Source: Copromyces sp. CBS 386.78 | Lineage: Eukaryota; Ascomycota; Sordariomycetes; Sordariales; Sordariaceae | DNA: 64,000 nucleotides | Assembly: GCA_030685235.1 (NCBI GenBank) | Contig: MU839146.1 | Coordinates: forward strand, 184,708 to 248,707 | Direction of reading: 5' to 3' | Shown here: piece after piece, positions 23,064 through 32,700 of the stretch | Layout of the letters: every line of letters begins with the position of its first letter | Numbering within the stretch: position 1 is the first letter of the stretch | Made by a program: the position numbers and the translations under genes | The notes under the pieces: generated by a model | What the model was told of the DNA's origin: nothing | Database searches by the model: none | The model's input: the letters and a program-made list of their open reading frames with translations, nothing else

Positions 23064-25559
23064 TTAGTCTACTTCCGCTTCGTCATTGCTGGCCTCAGTG
23101 TCCTTGTCTTGAGAATCGGTTCTGTTGGCACGGACCAAATTGAGCAGGGCCCATCCAACATTAGCCCCATTCGTCTTGCCATCTCCAGCGAGATTGTCCT
23201 CCTTTGTCTTGTCGTCCTGGGGAGCGTTCTTCTCATTCGTCTTGCCGTTCAAGGGAATCTTGCTCTCATCCGTCTTGTCATCCTTGTTGTTCCCGTTCGT
23301 CTTGTTCCCGTTTGTCTTATCATCCTTGTTGTTCCCGTTTGTCTTCCCCTTCGTCTTATCATCCTGGCCAAGACCGTTTTCGTTACCAGAAGAATCGGAA
23401 TGATAAAAAGCCGCCAAGTCGACCATATCGTCATCAGAGGACTCGTCATGGGCAGAATCCTCATCAGAAGGTTCCACAGACTTGACGGTAACCCCGACAT
23501 CCTTCTTTCCGTCAAGAGAACTCCCGGTCTCTTCGCTATCGACCTCAACGTTTTCAACCATGACAATCTTGCTCTCGGGGGTTTGAGACCCAGATAGGTG
23601 ATGATTGTCTTTTTCGTCGGCATCTTTTGAGGAGAACAGCTCATCCAAAGCCTCGTCGTCAACCGTGTGTTCCCCCACCTGCACAGCGCTTGGCTCCTCG
23701 TCCGCGTTGCTGTCCAAGATAGCTTCTCCATCATCAGACTTGGGGCTAGAAGCGGCCGAGTAAAACACTACGCCGGGCTTCGTGTTTTCAGACTTTTCTT
23801 TGCCTGACGAAGACAAGTCGAATGTCACCTTTTTTCCCAAGCCGCCGTCCTCGTCACTCTCCCTGTTCCGGACCGGTAAATTAAGCGTCGGCATGGGTCT
23901 GTATCCGCCGTTGTCCCTGTTCCGGGTCTTCACAGGGCTGCGTTGTCCCGCCACAATAATCATGAGGTTGTCCAGTGCATTCTCAGCCGACCTCACGTCC
24001 TCGAGATACTTTGCTCCGCCGACGCTAGCCTCCTTGATGATTTTGCCGTCCTCCTTTGCGGCCCGCACAAAGTGCCTTTTCCTCGCCTCCTCCTTCGACA
24101 TTTCCTCATCAGCCATTCCCATCAACAACTGGTCCATCGCCTCATTTAACTTGTCCAGCGCCTCTCGCCGATACTCCAACACCCACCGCGTGCCCATTGG
24201 CTTCTGCTCCTCGTGTACTTGCTCATACCCCAGCTTCATCGCGAGCCCTTTAACCTTCTCTTCCATGTCCAAGTACCTTCTCATCTTCGCATCAACCGGA
24301 TACTCCACATTCCCGCTCATGGACGGCCCCGCGCCACCGTGCATCTCAAATACCTTGACATCGTCGAGCAACTCAAAACTATCACGGGTAAAATCGCCCA
24401 GCGCAGCCTGCAGCTGCTTATCCGCCACTCCTGGTCTCCAAAAATCAATCACCTTCAACCCCATCACACCCTCCTTCCACTTATTACTATTCCTGTTTTC
24501 ATTCCCGCCGCTCCCACTCTTGCTCCCATCCTTGACGGGGGGGGCACTAAAATGAAGATCCAACCCGTCCTCCTCCTCCTCCTCCGTCTCCATGTCCTCC
24601 TTCTTCATGGCCCTCTCATCGGCAATCCTGTAACGAACCATGACCCCCCTGCACTTATTCTTCCTATCCGCCACACACAGCACAACGCTCTTCGTATACC
24701 CCTTCTCGACCCACACATCAAAGTTCCTCCTCTTACCCTTCTGCCCCTCCTTGGCCCCAGTCCTCTGCATATCCAACGCCCTCCAGCATGCCTTGTCTTC
24801 AATCAAACACGCCGGCAACGTCTTCATGCCCATCTTGTAGTCAAAGCCATCCGTCGTTGACATGCTGCACATGAACGGGCGAAGCGCGTACCCGCTTTCG
24901 CGACAACAGTTCTCGAGGATTTGCAGGCTGTGCGGGTCCCGGCCTTCGCGGACGAGGCGTGCATGTTCCGCCATTTTGGCCCTTTCGTCGAGGTCGGACA
25001 CGAACTTTCTGGCGCGCATGTCGCACTCCTCTTCCCGCTTTTCTTCTTGGTCGTCGTTGGAGGCCGACTGGGGAGGAGGAAGCTTGGAGCAGCCGGCGGG
25101 AGCGGCCGTGTTGGATGGTCTGGCTGCGGGAGGGGGAGGAAAGCGGCTTTCTGGTAAGGGGGCAGAGCCACGGACTGGAGGTCGAGAGCTTGAGGGGTCA
25201 CGGAGAAAGCGTGCGGCGGACGCGGACGCGGACGCGGTAACCTCACCCTCTTCTTCTTCTTCTTCGATAGGGATAGGTGGGCTACGTGTACCACGGCTGG
25301 CAGCGGTCACTGGGTTGGAAGCTCTGGTGGTAGAAGTGACAGGCTCGGCGGCATCAGGAGCGGAAGCCGGAGGAGGAGGAGGAAAAGGAGCAGCAAGAAG
25401 AGGACTGGAGGGATGACGGCGAGGACGAGGTGCACGAGGTGGATCGTTGTAGCAGTTCGTATTGTCCGTACCACTCTCAGAGGCGATCCTCGGGCGTTTC
25501 AACTGGCGGCCGCGCTGCGAGTTGTCGGGGTTTTCGTCGGAGGAAGGAGGGGAATTCAT
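23064..25559 (-). CDS. unknown charged nuclear-type protein, 831 residues
   Basis: Intronless minus-strand frame from MNSPPSSDENPDNSQRG to VD-stop. I do not recognise the family. Residues 1-165 are Pro/Ser/Ala-rich with a basic KRPRI cluster that may be a nuclear localisation signal, and an EEEEEEGE acidic run. Residues 165-510 look folded: DMRARKFVSDLDERAKMAEH, a Cys pair (ENCCRESGYALRPFMC), KGYTKSVVLCVADRKNKCRG and a helical part (EMEEKVKG-like, REALDKLNEAMDQ). From about 600 the chain is acidic and repetitive, ending in NGNNKDDKT-like repeats from a minisatellite at 23272-23370. A chromatin or nuclear role would fit the composition, but nothing specific is visible. The long plus-strand frames across it (for example 23782-24555) are shadows of Ser/Lys/Glu codon use. 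Confidence 0.75.
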   Translation of the reverse strand: MNSPPSSDENPDNSQRGRQLKRPRIASESGTDNTNCYNDPPRAPRPRRHPSSPLLAAPFPPPPPASAPDAAEPVTSTTRASNPVTAASRGTRSPPIPIEEEEEEGEVTASASASAARFLRDPSSSRPPVRGSAPLPESRFPPPPAARPSNTAAPAGCSKLPPPQSASNDDQEEKREEECDMRARKFVSDLDERAKMAEHARLVREGRDPHSLQILENCCRESGYALRPFMCSMSTTDGFDYKMGMKTLPACLIEDKACWRALDMQRTGAKEGQKGKRRNFDVWVEKGYTKSVVLCVADRKNKCRGVMVRYRIADERAMKKEDMETEEEEEDGLDLHFSAPPVKDGSKSGSGGNENRNSNKWKEGVMGLKVIDFWRPGVADKQLQAALGDFTRDSFELLDDVKVFEMHGGAGPSMSGNVEYPVDAKMRRYLDMEEKVKGLAMKLGYEQVHEEQKPMGTRWVLEYRREALDKLNEAMDQLLMGMADEEMSKEEARKRHFVRAAKEDGKIIKEASVGGAKYLEDVRSAENALDNLMIIVAGQRSPVKTRNRDNGGYRPMPTLNLPVRNRESDEDGGLGKKVTFDLSSSGKEKSENTKPGVVFYSAASSPKSDDGEAILDSNADEEPSAVQVGEHTVDDEALDELFSSKDADEKDNHHLSGSQTPESKIVMVENVEVDSEETGSSLDGKKDVGVTVKSVEPSDEDSAHDESSDDDMVDLAAFYHSDSSGNENGLGQDDKTKGKTNGNNKDDKTNGNKTNGNNKDDKTDESKIPLNGKTNEKNAPQDDKTKEDNLAGDGKTNGANVGWALLNLVRANRTDSQDKDTEASNDEAEVD
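23272..23370 (-). repeat. coding minisatellite (NGNNKDDKT repeats)
   Basis: About three complete or partial units of a 27 bp repeat with internal truncated copies of 15 and 12 bp, all multiples of three so the frame is kept. It encodes repeated KTNGNNKDD in the acidic tail of the 831-residue protein and should vary in copy number among strains. Confidence 0.85.
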
Positions 25560-26434
25560 TTTTGGTATCTAGTTAGCTTGGGAATCCTGAGTGTAGTGTG
25601 TGTTTGTGTTGAAGTTGACTCGGTTGTTTATGGCTGTTTGTTTGTAGTCGTGATCAAAGATGTTTCGTATTGTGTTGATGGATAAGGTAGTAACCAAAGC
25701 TTTGCAGTGTAGTATCGTGTGATGGTGTAGTTGCTGGAGTACGATCAAATGATTTTGGTAGTAACACTTGATGTTATGTTGGTGATGACAATGACTGGAG
25801 TGTGGACTGGGTGAAGTGATGGATTTGAACTCACTTTATCTACAAGCTTGTAGGCCAGAGAGGAGGCCGTTGTTGCCATTTACCAGTGTTGGCAGATGGC
25901 GGTTTCCTTCAAAGACATCCGCTCCTTGGAGGACTGCAACTTTCCCTGGCGGCGAAATGGAATCAAGTCTGGTGGTGGCTCAGATTCAGTTTCCTCTGTT
26001 AGTCAGACGGCATTGCCTTGCCTGCAAGAGCTGGTCAAGGCAAAGGCCAGCATTGCATCTGCGACTTGACGATTTCACCTGCACCTGTGATATTCGCTCA
26101 AAGATGCGCCGACACACCTCCTTCTGTTGCCAGGTGCCCCCAACAGAGAGGAGGAGTGAACACGTCGAGTCACATGTCCTTTTGCAAATACAACTGGCCT
26201 CCTGTTTCTCCTTCCTGTGATCGATGAAAGCCACCACCAGACGGTTAGAAATGGTAACAACTTGTTACTTGGCGCCCGCAAGTGCCGACGGCTCAACACC
26301 AAACCACAAATGTCGATCCCATCATTAACATCACCACCAAACCTGCCGCCAAACTGTAGGCTCCAACCAGTCGCCCAAAGCCCCTATAAGTCGGCCTTCC
26401 TAGACCCTCTTTCACCAACAAATTACCAAGCTAA

Positions 26435-26520
26435 GGTCCCTTGGTGTAACGGTAGCATAATCCCGAGTCCCCCGTGCGAACCACCCTCGACCTCTGCAGT
26501 TCGAATCTTGTTGAGGGCAC
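26435..26520 (+). pseudogene. degenerate tRNA-like sequence with internal Pol III boxes
   Basis: TGGTGTAACGG at 26442 is an exact match to the tRNA A-box consensus TRGYNNANNNG, in the typical setting GTGTAACGGTAGCAT with a three-pair D stem. AGTTCGAATCT near 26501 resembles the B-box. The acceptor halves GGTCCCT and AGGGCAC pair at only five of seven positions and the T stem has mismatches, so a functional tRNA is doubtful. A tRNA with an intron, possibly with a CCC anticodon in GTCCCCC, was considered but the anticodon stem does not close well. Best read as a tRNA relic or tRNA-derived element. Confidence 0.3.
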
Positions 26521-26774
26521 AGCTGCGATGCATTTTCTCCATCATGGCACGCTACCCTCACAGTAGACTCAAAGTGAGTAAGGGCGCGTCTCGTATCGGT
26601 AGATCTGTGTAGTCCAAACGGCTACATGATGTACGCTACCCAGAGCTTCGAACCACGACATGCAACATGGCAGTATGTAGTGAATTATGAGTGCCCACTG
26701 TCGCATGACATTCTTTAATGTTTAACTCGTTCATTCTGTGCATGTTTTAATCGATGGGTAGAACGTTCTCTGGG

Positions 26775-26835
26775 AGGTGGTAGATGAGACGACGGCTGGT
26801 CTCAGTTCGATTCTGAGGGGGGCCCTACATTCTTT
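26775..26835 (+). other. T-arm-like hairpin with A-box, B-box and T-run
   Basis: TGGTAGATGAG matches the A-box consensus exactly, and CTCAG-TTCGATT-CTGAG forms a perfect five-pair T arm with a tRNA-like loop. It is followed by GGGGGGCCCTACA and a run of T that would end Pol III transcription. No matching 5' acceptor strand was found and the A-to-B distance is short, so it is not a standard tRNA. Confidence 0.3.
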
Positions 26836-28205
26836 TTTCTTGTCCGTTTCTTTTTTCTTTTCTTTTTGGCCCTAGAATACTTTCTCGGAAAGAAGACGGC
26901 ACGAAGTCGTTGTCCGGCTTCTTCCCTTAGGACCCTGACGGACGGTGTAGCCCCACATATCCGGGCCTTATCGGGATCCACATCTCCGATCCGGGCGGTC
27001 GGACCCGACCCGGAACATGTTCACCGTCATTGGCCGAATCGATACCTTAGTCTTGTACACCTCGGTGAGAAGACGGTGAAGACCACTGCTGCCTGCGTCG
27101 CCGGTGCAAGCACCCACCGTGCACGGACTCTCAACGTGCCTTCCTGCTTCACGACCGCGAAACGAATCCCAAAAGCAGGAAGGAGCCTTTGACAAACAGT
27201 GCCCTGTCGCGAAACTCTGCGCCCCATTGGAAGAATTTTCTATTCTCAGATTTTGGTTACAGTCACTTTTCATCTAGCTGACTCGATTGCTACTATCTAG
27301 AGGCTAACCAACACCACGACGACGAGAGGCTTAAACTTGCGACTACGTAATCTCACCCTTCCACGACAATCAGGACAGTGCGCCACCAAAGGTCGCTACA
27401 TCTGCGCTTCTCGCTGTGCATCGTGTGACACCCAAGACCCAAGTCCCGGCATTGCATCGTCTTGTCGGCCGACACCCGCTCTCCCCCAGAGGTAAGCTCC
27501 CATTCAATCTACGCGGCACATTTCGTATCAAAGTCCTGACGGCTTCCGATTAGAACTGGCTCACGTAGCCTTCTTCGCAACGGCGGACAGCCAAGAAACA
27601 CAGCAAGTGGTACCATTGACACTCTGCAACACTTCGCCCGCCTCATTTCCTATACAACAAGCTGTTCTGGGCTCCAAGGACGGTACTGGGAGCTCCCACA
27701 TGGATGGTATGACTGTGAGACCGTGTTACGGCGTGGGGGAAAAGGCTGATCCCAAATGGATGGCCTGGGCCCTCCTCATGGCTGGGTTCACTTTGGCTAA
27801 TGAAGCTAGCTAGCTGCCTTGACAGACAGAGCAACATACCTACCACGCCCAGACATCATCACAACACTCCTCTTCGACGCCCCGCAGCTGTTTGTAAAGC
27901 GTACCGGAAGGGACCGAAGCCACCGTGTATCTCGCCGCCTAGGCGTCAAGAGAGGCTCAACACGCCATCAAGCTCACGCCGTGTTACAGCCAAGTACTTG
28001 TACAGCCGCTTCTCGTGTCACAGTATCAGGTAAGTTGTCTTAGCATAACCTCCGGAGCCTCATCACGCCACCCAGTGCTTCTATTCCACTGACCCTGGCA
28101 TATCCTTTCTGTCTAACTCATGCTTCACCCAGCACCCGGCCACTTTGAGCAGCCCCGACCGTCTCCGTCTGCGATTCGATCCCCATCATTGGCCATCTAT
28201 CCAAT

Positions 28206-29744
28206 ATGTCCAACTCTCCGCCATGGAGCCCGCTTCCAGTCGCCGTTCCGGGCATACCCAACCTTTTGGTTGCCACCGACTTCACGGCCCAGTCATACAA
28301 GGTACAACTGACAGATCTTGCCAACGTCTGGGTTGAGAGCATGGAGAGACGACCCATTATGGGAAGAGCATCGGCCGAGGACACCAGTATTGACCCAACA
28401 GACGGCAATGAGAACTTGCAGAGGTTGCTGGATTGGATCCGAGCTGCCTTTGACCTTGACGACCCAGAGCATCCCAACACGTCTCTGACCCTCAGCAAAG
28501 GCAAAGACGATTCTATCGAGGTTCATATCACTTGCATCCTCCCTGAGCCTTTCAGGCCATTCAAGTGGCCACTGTACTTGAAAAAGTGCCCTGCCTCTAC
28601 GCTTGCGACGGAACTTGTGTTGCCACTGATCCAATCGCACGAAGCTCGGGCCCAGGAGATCGATCATCTCATTGCTACCATTCGCGACAAGGACGCCGTC
28701 ATCAACAGACTTGTAGACAAGCTGGAGTCCAACGGTATGGGGCTCGAGCACATTTTCAACAAACTGTTAGGCAAACGCAAAGTCAAGAGGAAGGAAGCAG
28801 AAGGCAAGATCAAGGGTCTCGCGCCCTTTGTCGAAGCAGACTTCAGAAAAGATGGAGTACAAGAAGCCCCTAGCTCAACAGACATCCCTGCGCTCCTCGA
28901 TACCGTCTTCCGCGATACTGGCCTCAAGCACAAGCCGGAAATGGAGTTTGAAGCATCAGCCATGCTAGATAGCTGGTGGACTGAGCTCGGCAGAGGAAGA
29001 AAGGTTGTCCTCGCCGAACGGTCAAAGAGAAAAACGCAGACGCCTCCACCGCCAGAATCACCAGCAAAGGTAGACGGTGACGATGACTTCCAAGTGCAAG
29101 CCACGCCGCCTGGACTCAGGTCAGCGGACAAGAGACGTGGTACCGCCACGCGTCAAACAGTCATTGACGATGACGACACCGCATCGGACGGCGAGGACGA
29201 AGATGTGCAGATGACCCAGAGCCCACCTCCACGTTCTACCATGGCCTCGCCGAAGAGCACACCAGCTCGTCGACTGGGCGCTCTTGGCGGCCGGAAGCGA
29301 CCGCCTAGCCGCTCACCGTCGCCAGCAATACCTGATGAAGACCATGGTATGGCCTCAGAAACAGCTTCAGAAGCAGAGGAAGACGCGTCCACTCCTCCCC
29401 CCTCGTCCAAGCCTGCCGCCAAAAAGCGAGGACTTGGTCGTATAGGGGGTATAGGCGGTAAAGCGAAGCAGAAAGAGCCTGAGCTTGAACCTGAACCTGC
29501 ACCATCGCCATCTCCACCTCCTGCTTCTCAGCCAAAGAGACACAAGCTGGGAATGATTGGAAAAGCTCCGTCTCCCAAGCCGGATAATAGGGTTACCAGT
29601 CGCGGTAGAAGCAAGAGCCCCAGCGCGGCACCCAGACCACGGGAAACGTCCGAGGAGCGAGCAGATCGGAAGCGAGCCGAGCTGCAGAAGGAACTGGAGA
29701 GGAAAACTGCCGCGGGGGCAGCCAAGAAGAAACGCAGGTTCTGA
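28206..29744 (+). CDS. nej1: XLF/Nej1-type non-homologous end-joining factor
   Basis: Single coding exon of 512 residues starting MSNSPPWSPLP. The N-terminal 230 residues fit the XLF/Nej1 head and coiled-coil stalk: GIPNLLVATDFTAQSYKVQL, then LANVWVESMERRPI and ASAEDTSIDPTDG, followed by the helical stalk (HEARAQEIDHLIATIRDKDA, then VINRLVDKLE). XLF proteins stimulate the DNA ligase IV-Xrcc4 complex in Ku-dependent end joining in the nucleus. Residues 270-490 are low-complexity (Pro/Ser/Glu/Lys) and probably disordered, with two GLGRIGGIGG / KLGMIGKAPS-like spots. The C terminus is a basic KKKRRF, similar to the terminal Ku-binding motif of XLF/Nej1. A 5' UTR intron at 28030-28132 is likely. 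In Neurospora this pathway also uses mus-51, mus-52 and mus-53, none of which is in the window. Confidence 0.82.
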   Translation: MSNSPPWSPLPVAVPGIPNLLVATDFTAQSYKVQLTDLANVWVESMERRPIMGRASAEDTSIDPTDGNENLQRLLDWIRAAFDLDDPEHPNTSLTLSKGKDDSIEVHITCILPEPFRPFKWPLYLKKCPASTLATELVLPLIQSHEARAQEIDHLIATIRDKDAVINRLVDKLESNGMGLEHIFNKLLGKRKVKRKEAEGKIKGLAPFVEADFRKDGVQEAPSSTDIPALLDTVFRDTGLKHKPEMEFEASAMLDSWWTELGRGRKVVLAERSKRKTQTPPPPESPAKVDGDDDFQVQATPPGLRSADKRRGTATRQTVIDDDDTASDGEDEDVQMTQSPPPRSTMASPKSTPARRLGALGGRKRPPSRSPSPAIPDEDHGMASETASEAEEDASTPPPSSKPAAKKRGLGRIGGIGGKAKQKEPELEPEPAPSPSPPPASQPKRHKLGMIGKAPSPKPDNRVTSRGRSKSPSAAPRPRETSEERADRKRAELQKELERKTAAGAAKKKRRF

Positions 29745-32700
29745 TGGCGGAGAGGACGCTCAGTTGCTTCTCTCCTCTCCCCAGCGTGGATATTACCGCT
29801 GTAAGCAAAGCTTCCGAAACAATCTTTCCTGGACCTGATAGCTTACCGGGTCAAGATGACAGGATTGCTCTTCACACATGCGTACGTAAAGTCGCATAGA
29901 TAGACGCCCAGGTCCACCCCGCGGCCGTGAGGTGCTGGCGCTGCTGGATATAAAGACACACTTGTCACACACGGAAGATCAACCCGCTGGAGGATCTCGG
30001 ATGCGATGTGTTTGGGACGACACCACAACCCCTTTTTGCATGGCTCTGGATGTTGACATGTCATTTCCGCCCGGCACCTTGCAGACTCGTGAGACTGCCG
30101 ATTTCCGTCTCGCACGGTCGAGTCTAGGATGGTGGCTATCATCCATCGAGGTCATCGCCACCGAGCCATACCTCCTATTCTTGTTGATAAGGGTACCGCG
30201 CCTACGGAGTTGCTAAAGTAGAGCCCGGGACGGGCCAAAGAACCCTTCCGTGGCACCGGCTTTAAAAACACGGAGCCCCTCGGTACCAGTCAGCATCGGC
30301 CCCACGATGAGCTCCCCGACCACCTGTCACACACCACCTGCTCCTTCCCGTCCAAGCGTTCCAGTGTCCCTTCTGTCAATCCTGCGGCGTCGTCAGCATC
30401 AATGTACCATGCATTTTCAAGCCTTCCTTGCATCCTGCGGGTCTTCTGTGACAGGTGACAAAAGTGTTGTGGTACCGACACGGGTCTGGAACTGAACCGA
30501 GCGTGACATGACGGGTAGCACAAACAGACCGGGGATTTTCTATGAATGTGGGAGCATGGACCGCGGTGCACTGGTGCCGTTCGAACGTGGGCTACGTCCA
30601 TGACGGAGTGTCTCTGGCAGCCTGCCCTGAAAGTGTGTGACCATCACGTACGGCCGGGGGAGAGAAGAAACTGGTGATACGGCATGGGCGTGGGCAGAGA
30701 GCGACATCATGGTAGCCGCGCTGGCTTGAAGGGCGCATGGAGGGTCCATTCTGTGGCAGTGTTCGACATCCTTCACAAACTACGGACGCAGCCTCGCCAT
30801 CCAGGCCGTCCGGCCTTGTTGAGCCGCAACGGACGGTCAGACAAGCCACGAGCACTCGGGTATAATATCTCCGTCTGTTACGGTTCTACGATGAACGCGA
30901 ATACGAAGGTCGATGTGTTTCAGTAAGGTTCACGAGATATCACATGCACGCTCAATGCTCTAATAGTTGCAGTACGTTGCACTTGTGGAAGGTTTTCTCC
31001 GTCATCAGTCACCTTATATGTTTCTCAAGCAGCCGTGTTCCTGGATAGGGCTATGGGTTGGGGAGAGATAGCCTTTGCGCAACCTTGGCCTTTCAGTTAC
31101 CTAGTCTTTGGGGTGAAGCTCAGAGTCTTGGTTGTGGTCAATGCCATGGCGAAGAATGGAAGTTAGACACATGACAGATGGCTCATCATCACGATCATTC
31201 CGATTATAACGCCAACAGCGACGTCCGTACCCCATGTTTGTCCCTTAGACCCGCCTCGTCTTTTCCAATGCGATGAGAACTACTTGAGGATATGCTCCGT
31301 GTACATGTATGTTGATAACTCAGCTAGACTGACACCCTCGCCTCATCATTATCCGACTCATGTTTCCATGCTCACTGAGCTGGGCAAGGCGCTATTGCCG
31401 GCAGATACTTCCCATCAGTTTTGGGGGTGTGGTTACTGTAGCTGGATTCAGGCTTCAAAGTACCTACCATCAACACCAACGATGTCAGGATTTTTAGCTA
31501 GCTACCCACAGACGCCATGATTTCCTTCGCGGAGGTCTGGTTCATGCCGCCGCGTCGTCCATTTCGGAGACATATCTTAGGTAACTATCGCCGATGATCT
31601 GCTTCCGCGATGCCGCGAGGCCTGGCCCGTTTGCGCTAAAAAGAGGTATCACATCTTGATCGCCCGTTCGATAGATAGCCTTCGATAGCGCGTCAGATAT
31701 GGCATGATCAGCAGCAGCAGAGACCGGGACCCAGCCAGAGCGGGACTCCTCCAAGGCTTTCTGTCCACACTAATACCGTATCACACTTCTTTGTCCGCCA
31801 TTCCGGGTAGAGACGTGATGTGCCTGGTATCAAGTATGAGTTGTGCGAATCAGGGCTTGACAACAGATCACCCACTACATGTAGGCTAACTGTCCATTGT
31901 CGTGCATCATCTGGATGTATTGTATGTACGCAATGTTCGTAGGTAGGTAGGTAGCGTCGAGGTGGTGGTGGTGGTGGTGGAGAAGCAAGGCTCCATGTGT
32001 GTTGTGCGTGATGAAAGGGCAACATGAAAGTGGTAAAGCTGGTACTTAGGAAATTGTCGCCAAGAGTTCCAGATGAGGAAATTTCACGCTTCGTTGCTTC
32101 TTTCTTTTGCGTTGGTGAGTGGATATCCATCCAGTGCTCGCTGGCTTCACCGGCTTCAATTCTCACTTTTGGGTTATCACGATCATCTGAGACCCCCACT
32201 AGAGGTATGTACCTACGCTAGAATGTTACACCCACGCTGACGCCACCCATCATTTTCCATTTTCATTCATCAGTCAGTGTGCAGTGCAGTCAGCGGGCTG
32301 GGCGTAAAGAAGAAAAGCCTTCACGGATTGAAGAAAAGCGGACTGGAATCATGTTATGGCTGACGACAGCGGAAACGAGCGGGAAAGGTGCATGATGCTA
32401 AGTACTGCACCGGCTTCCACCCGTATGAGAGGTATGTAAGGCTTTTGTTCACCTTCTTGTCAATTTTGCCGTCAAGTTTTCTGGCCGGCTAGGCCTTCAA
32501 ACAGCATTTTCATTATTGTACATGTATGTATGTTCTTTGGACAATGTGCGAGTGTGTGTGTGTGCTAATGCAGACAACCACGTTGACTACCTTAGGTAGG
32601 ATCTGAGAATTATGACAGCAAGCCTGCTGGACTATCTTCGTGCATCAAAAGGAAAGATGCTGAAGCCCGTTTGGCAGGTCTGCGTGCGTAGTCAGATGGA

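Larger units (their letters stand above)
25560..28205. other. divergent intergenic region with Pol III-like sequences
   Basis: 2.6 kb between the minus-strand 831-residue gene and the XLF gene. No protein gene is supported; the 108-codon frame at 26866-27192 has no motif. Two tRNA-like segments lie at 26435-26520 and 26775-26835 (listed separately). The last part, 27480-28200, is probably leader of the XLF gene: a GTAAGT at 28030, a CTAAC branch-like sequence at 28113 and CAG ending at 28132 suggest a 5' UTR intron. Confidence 0.5.
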
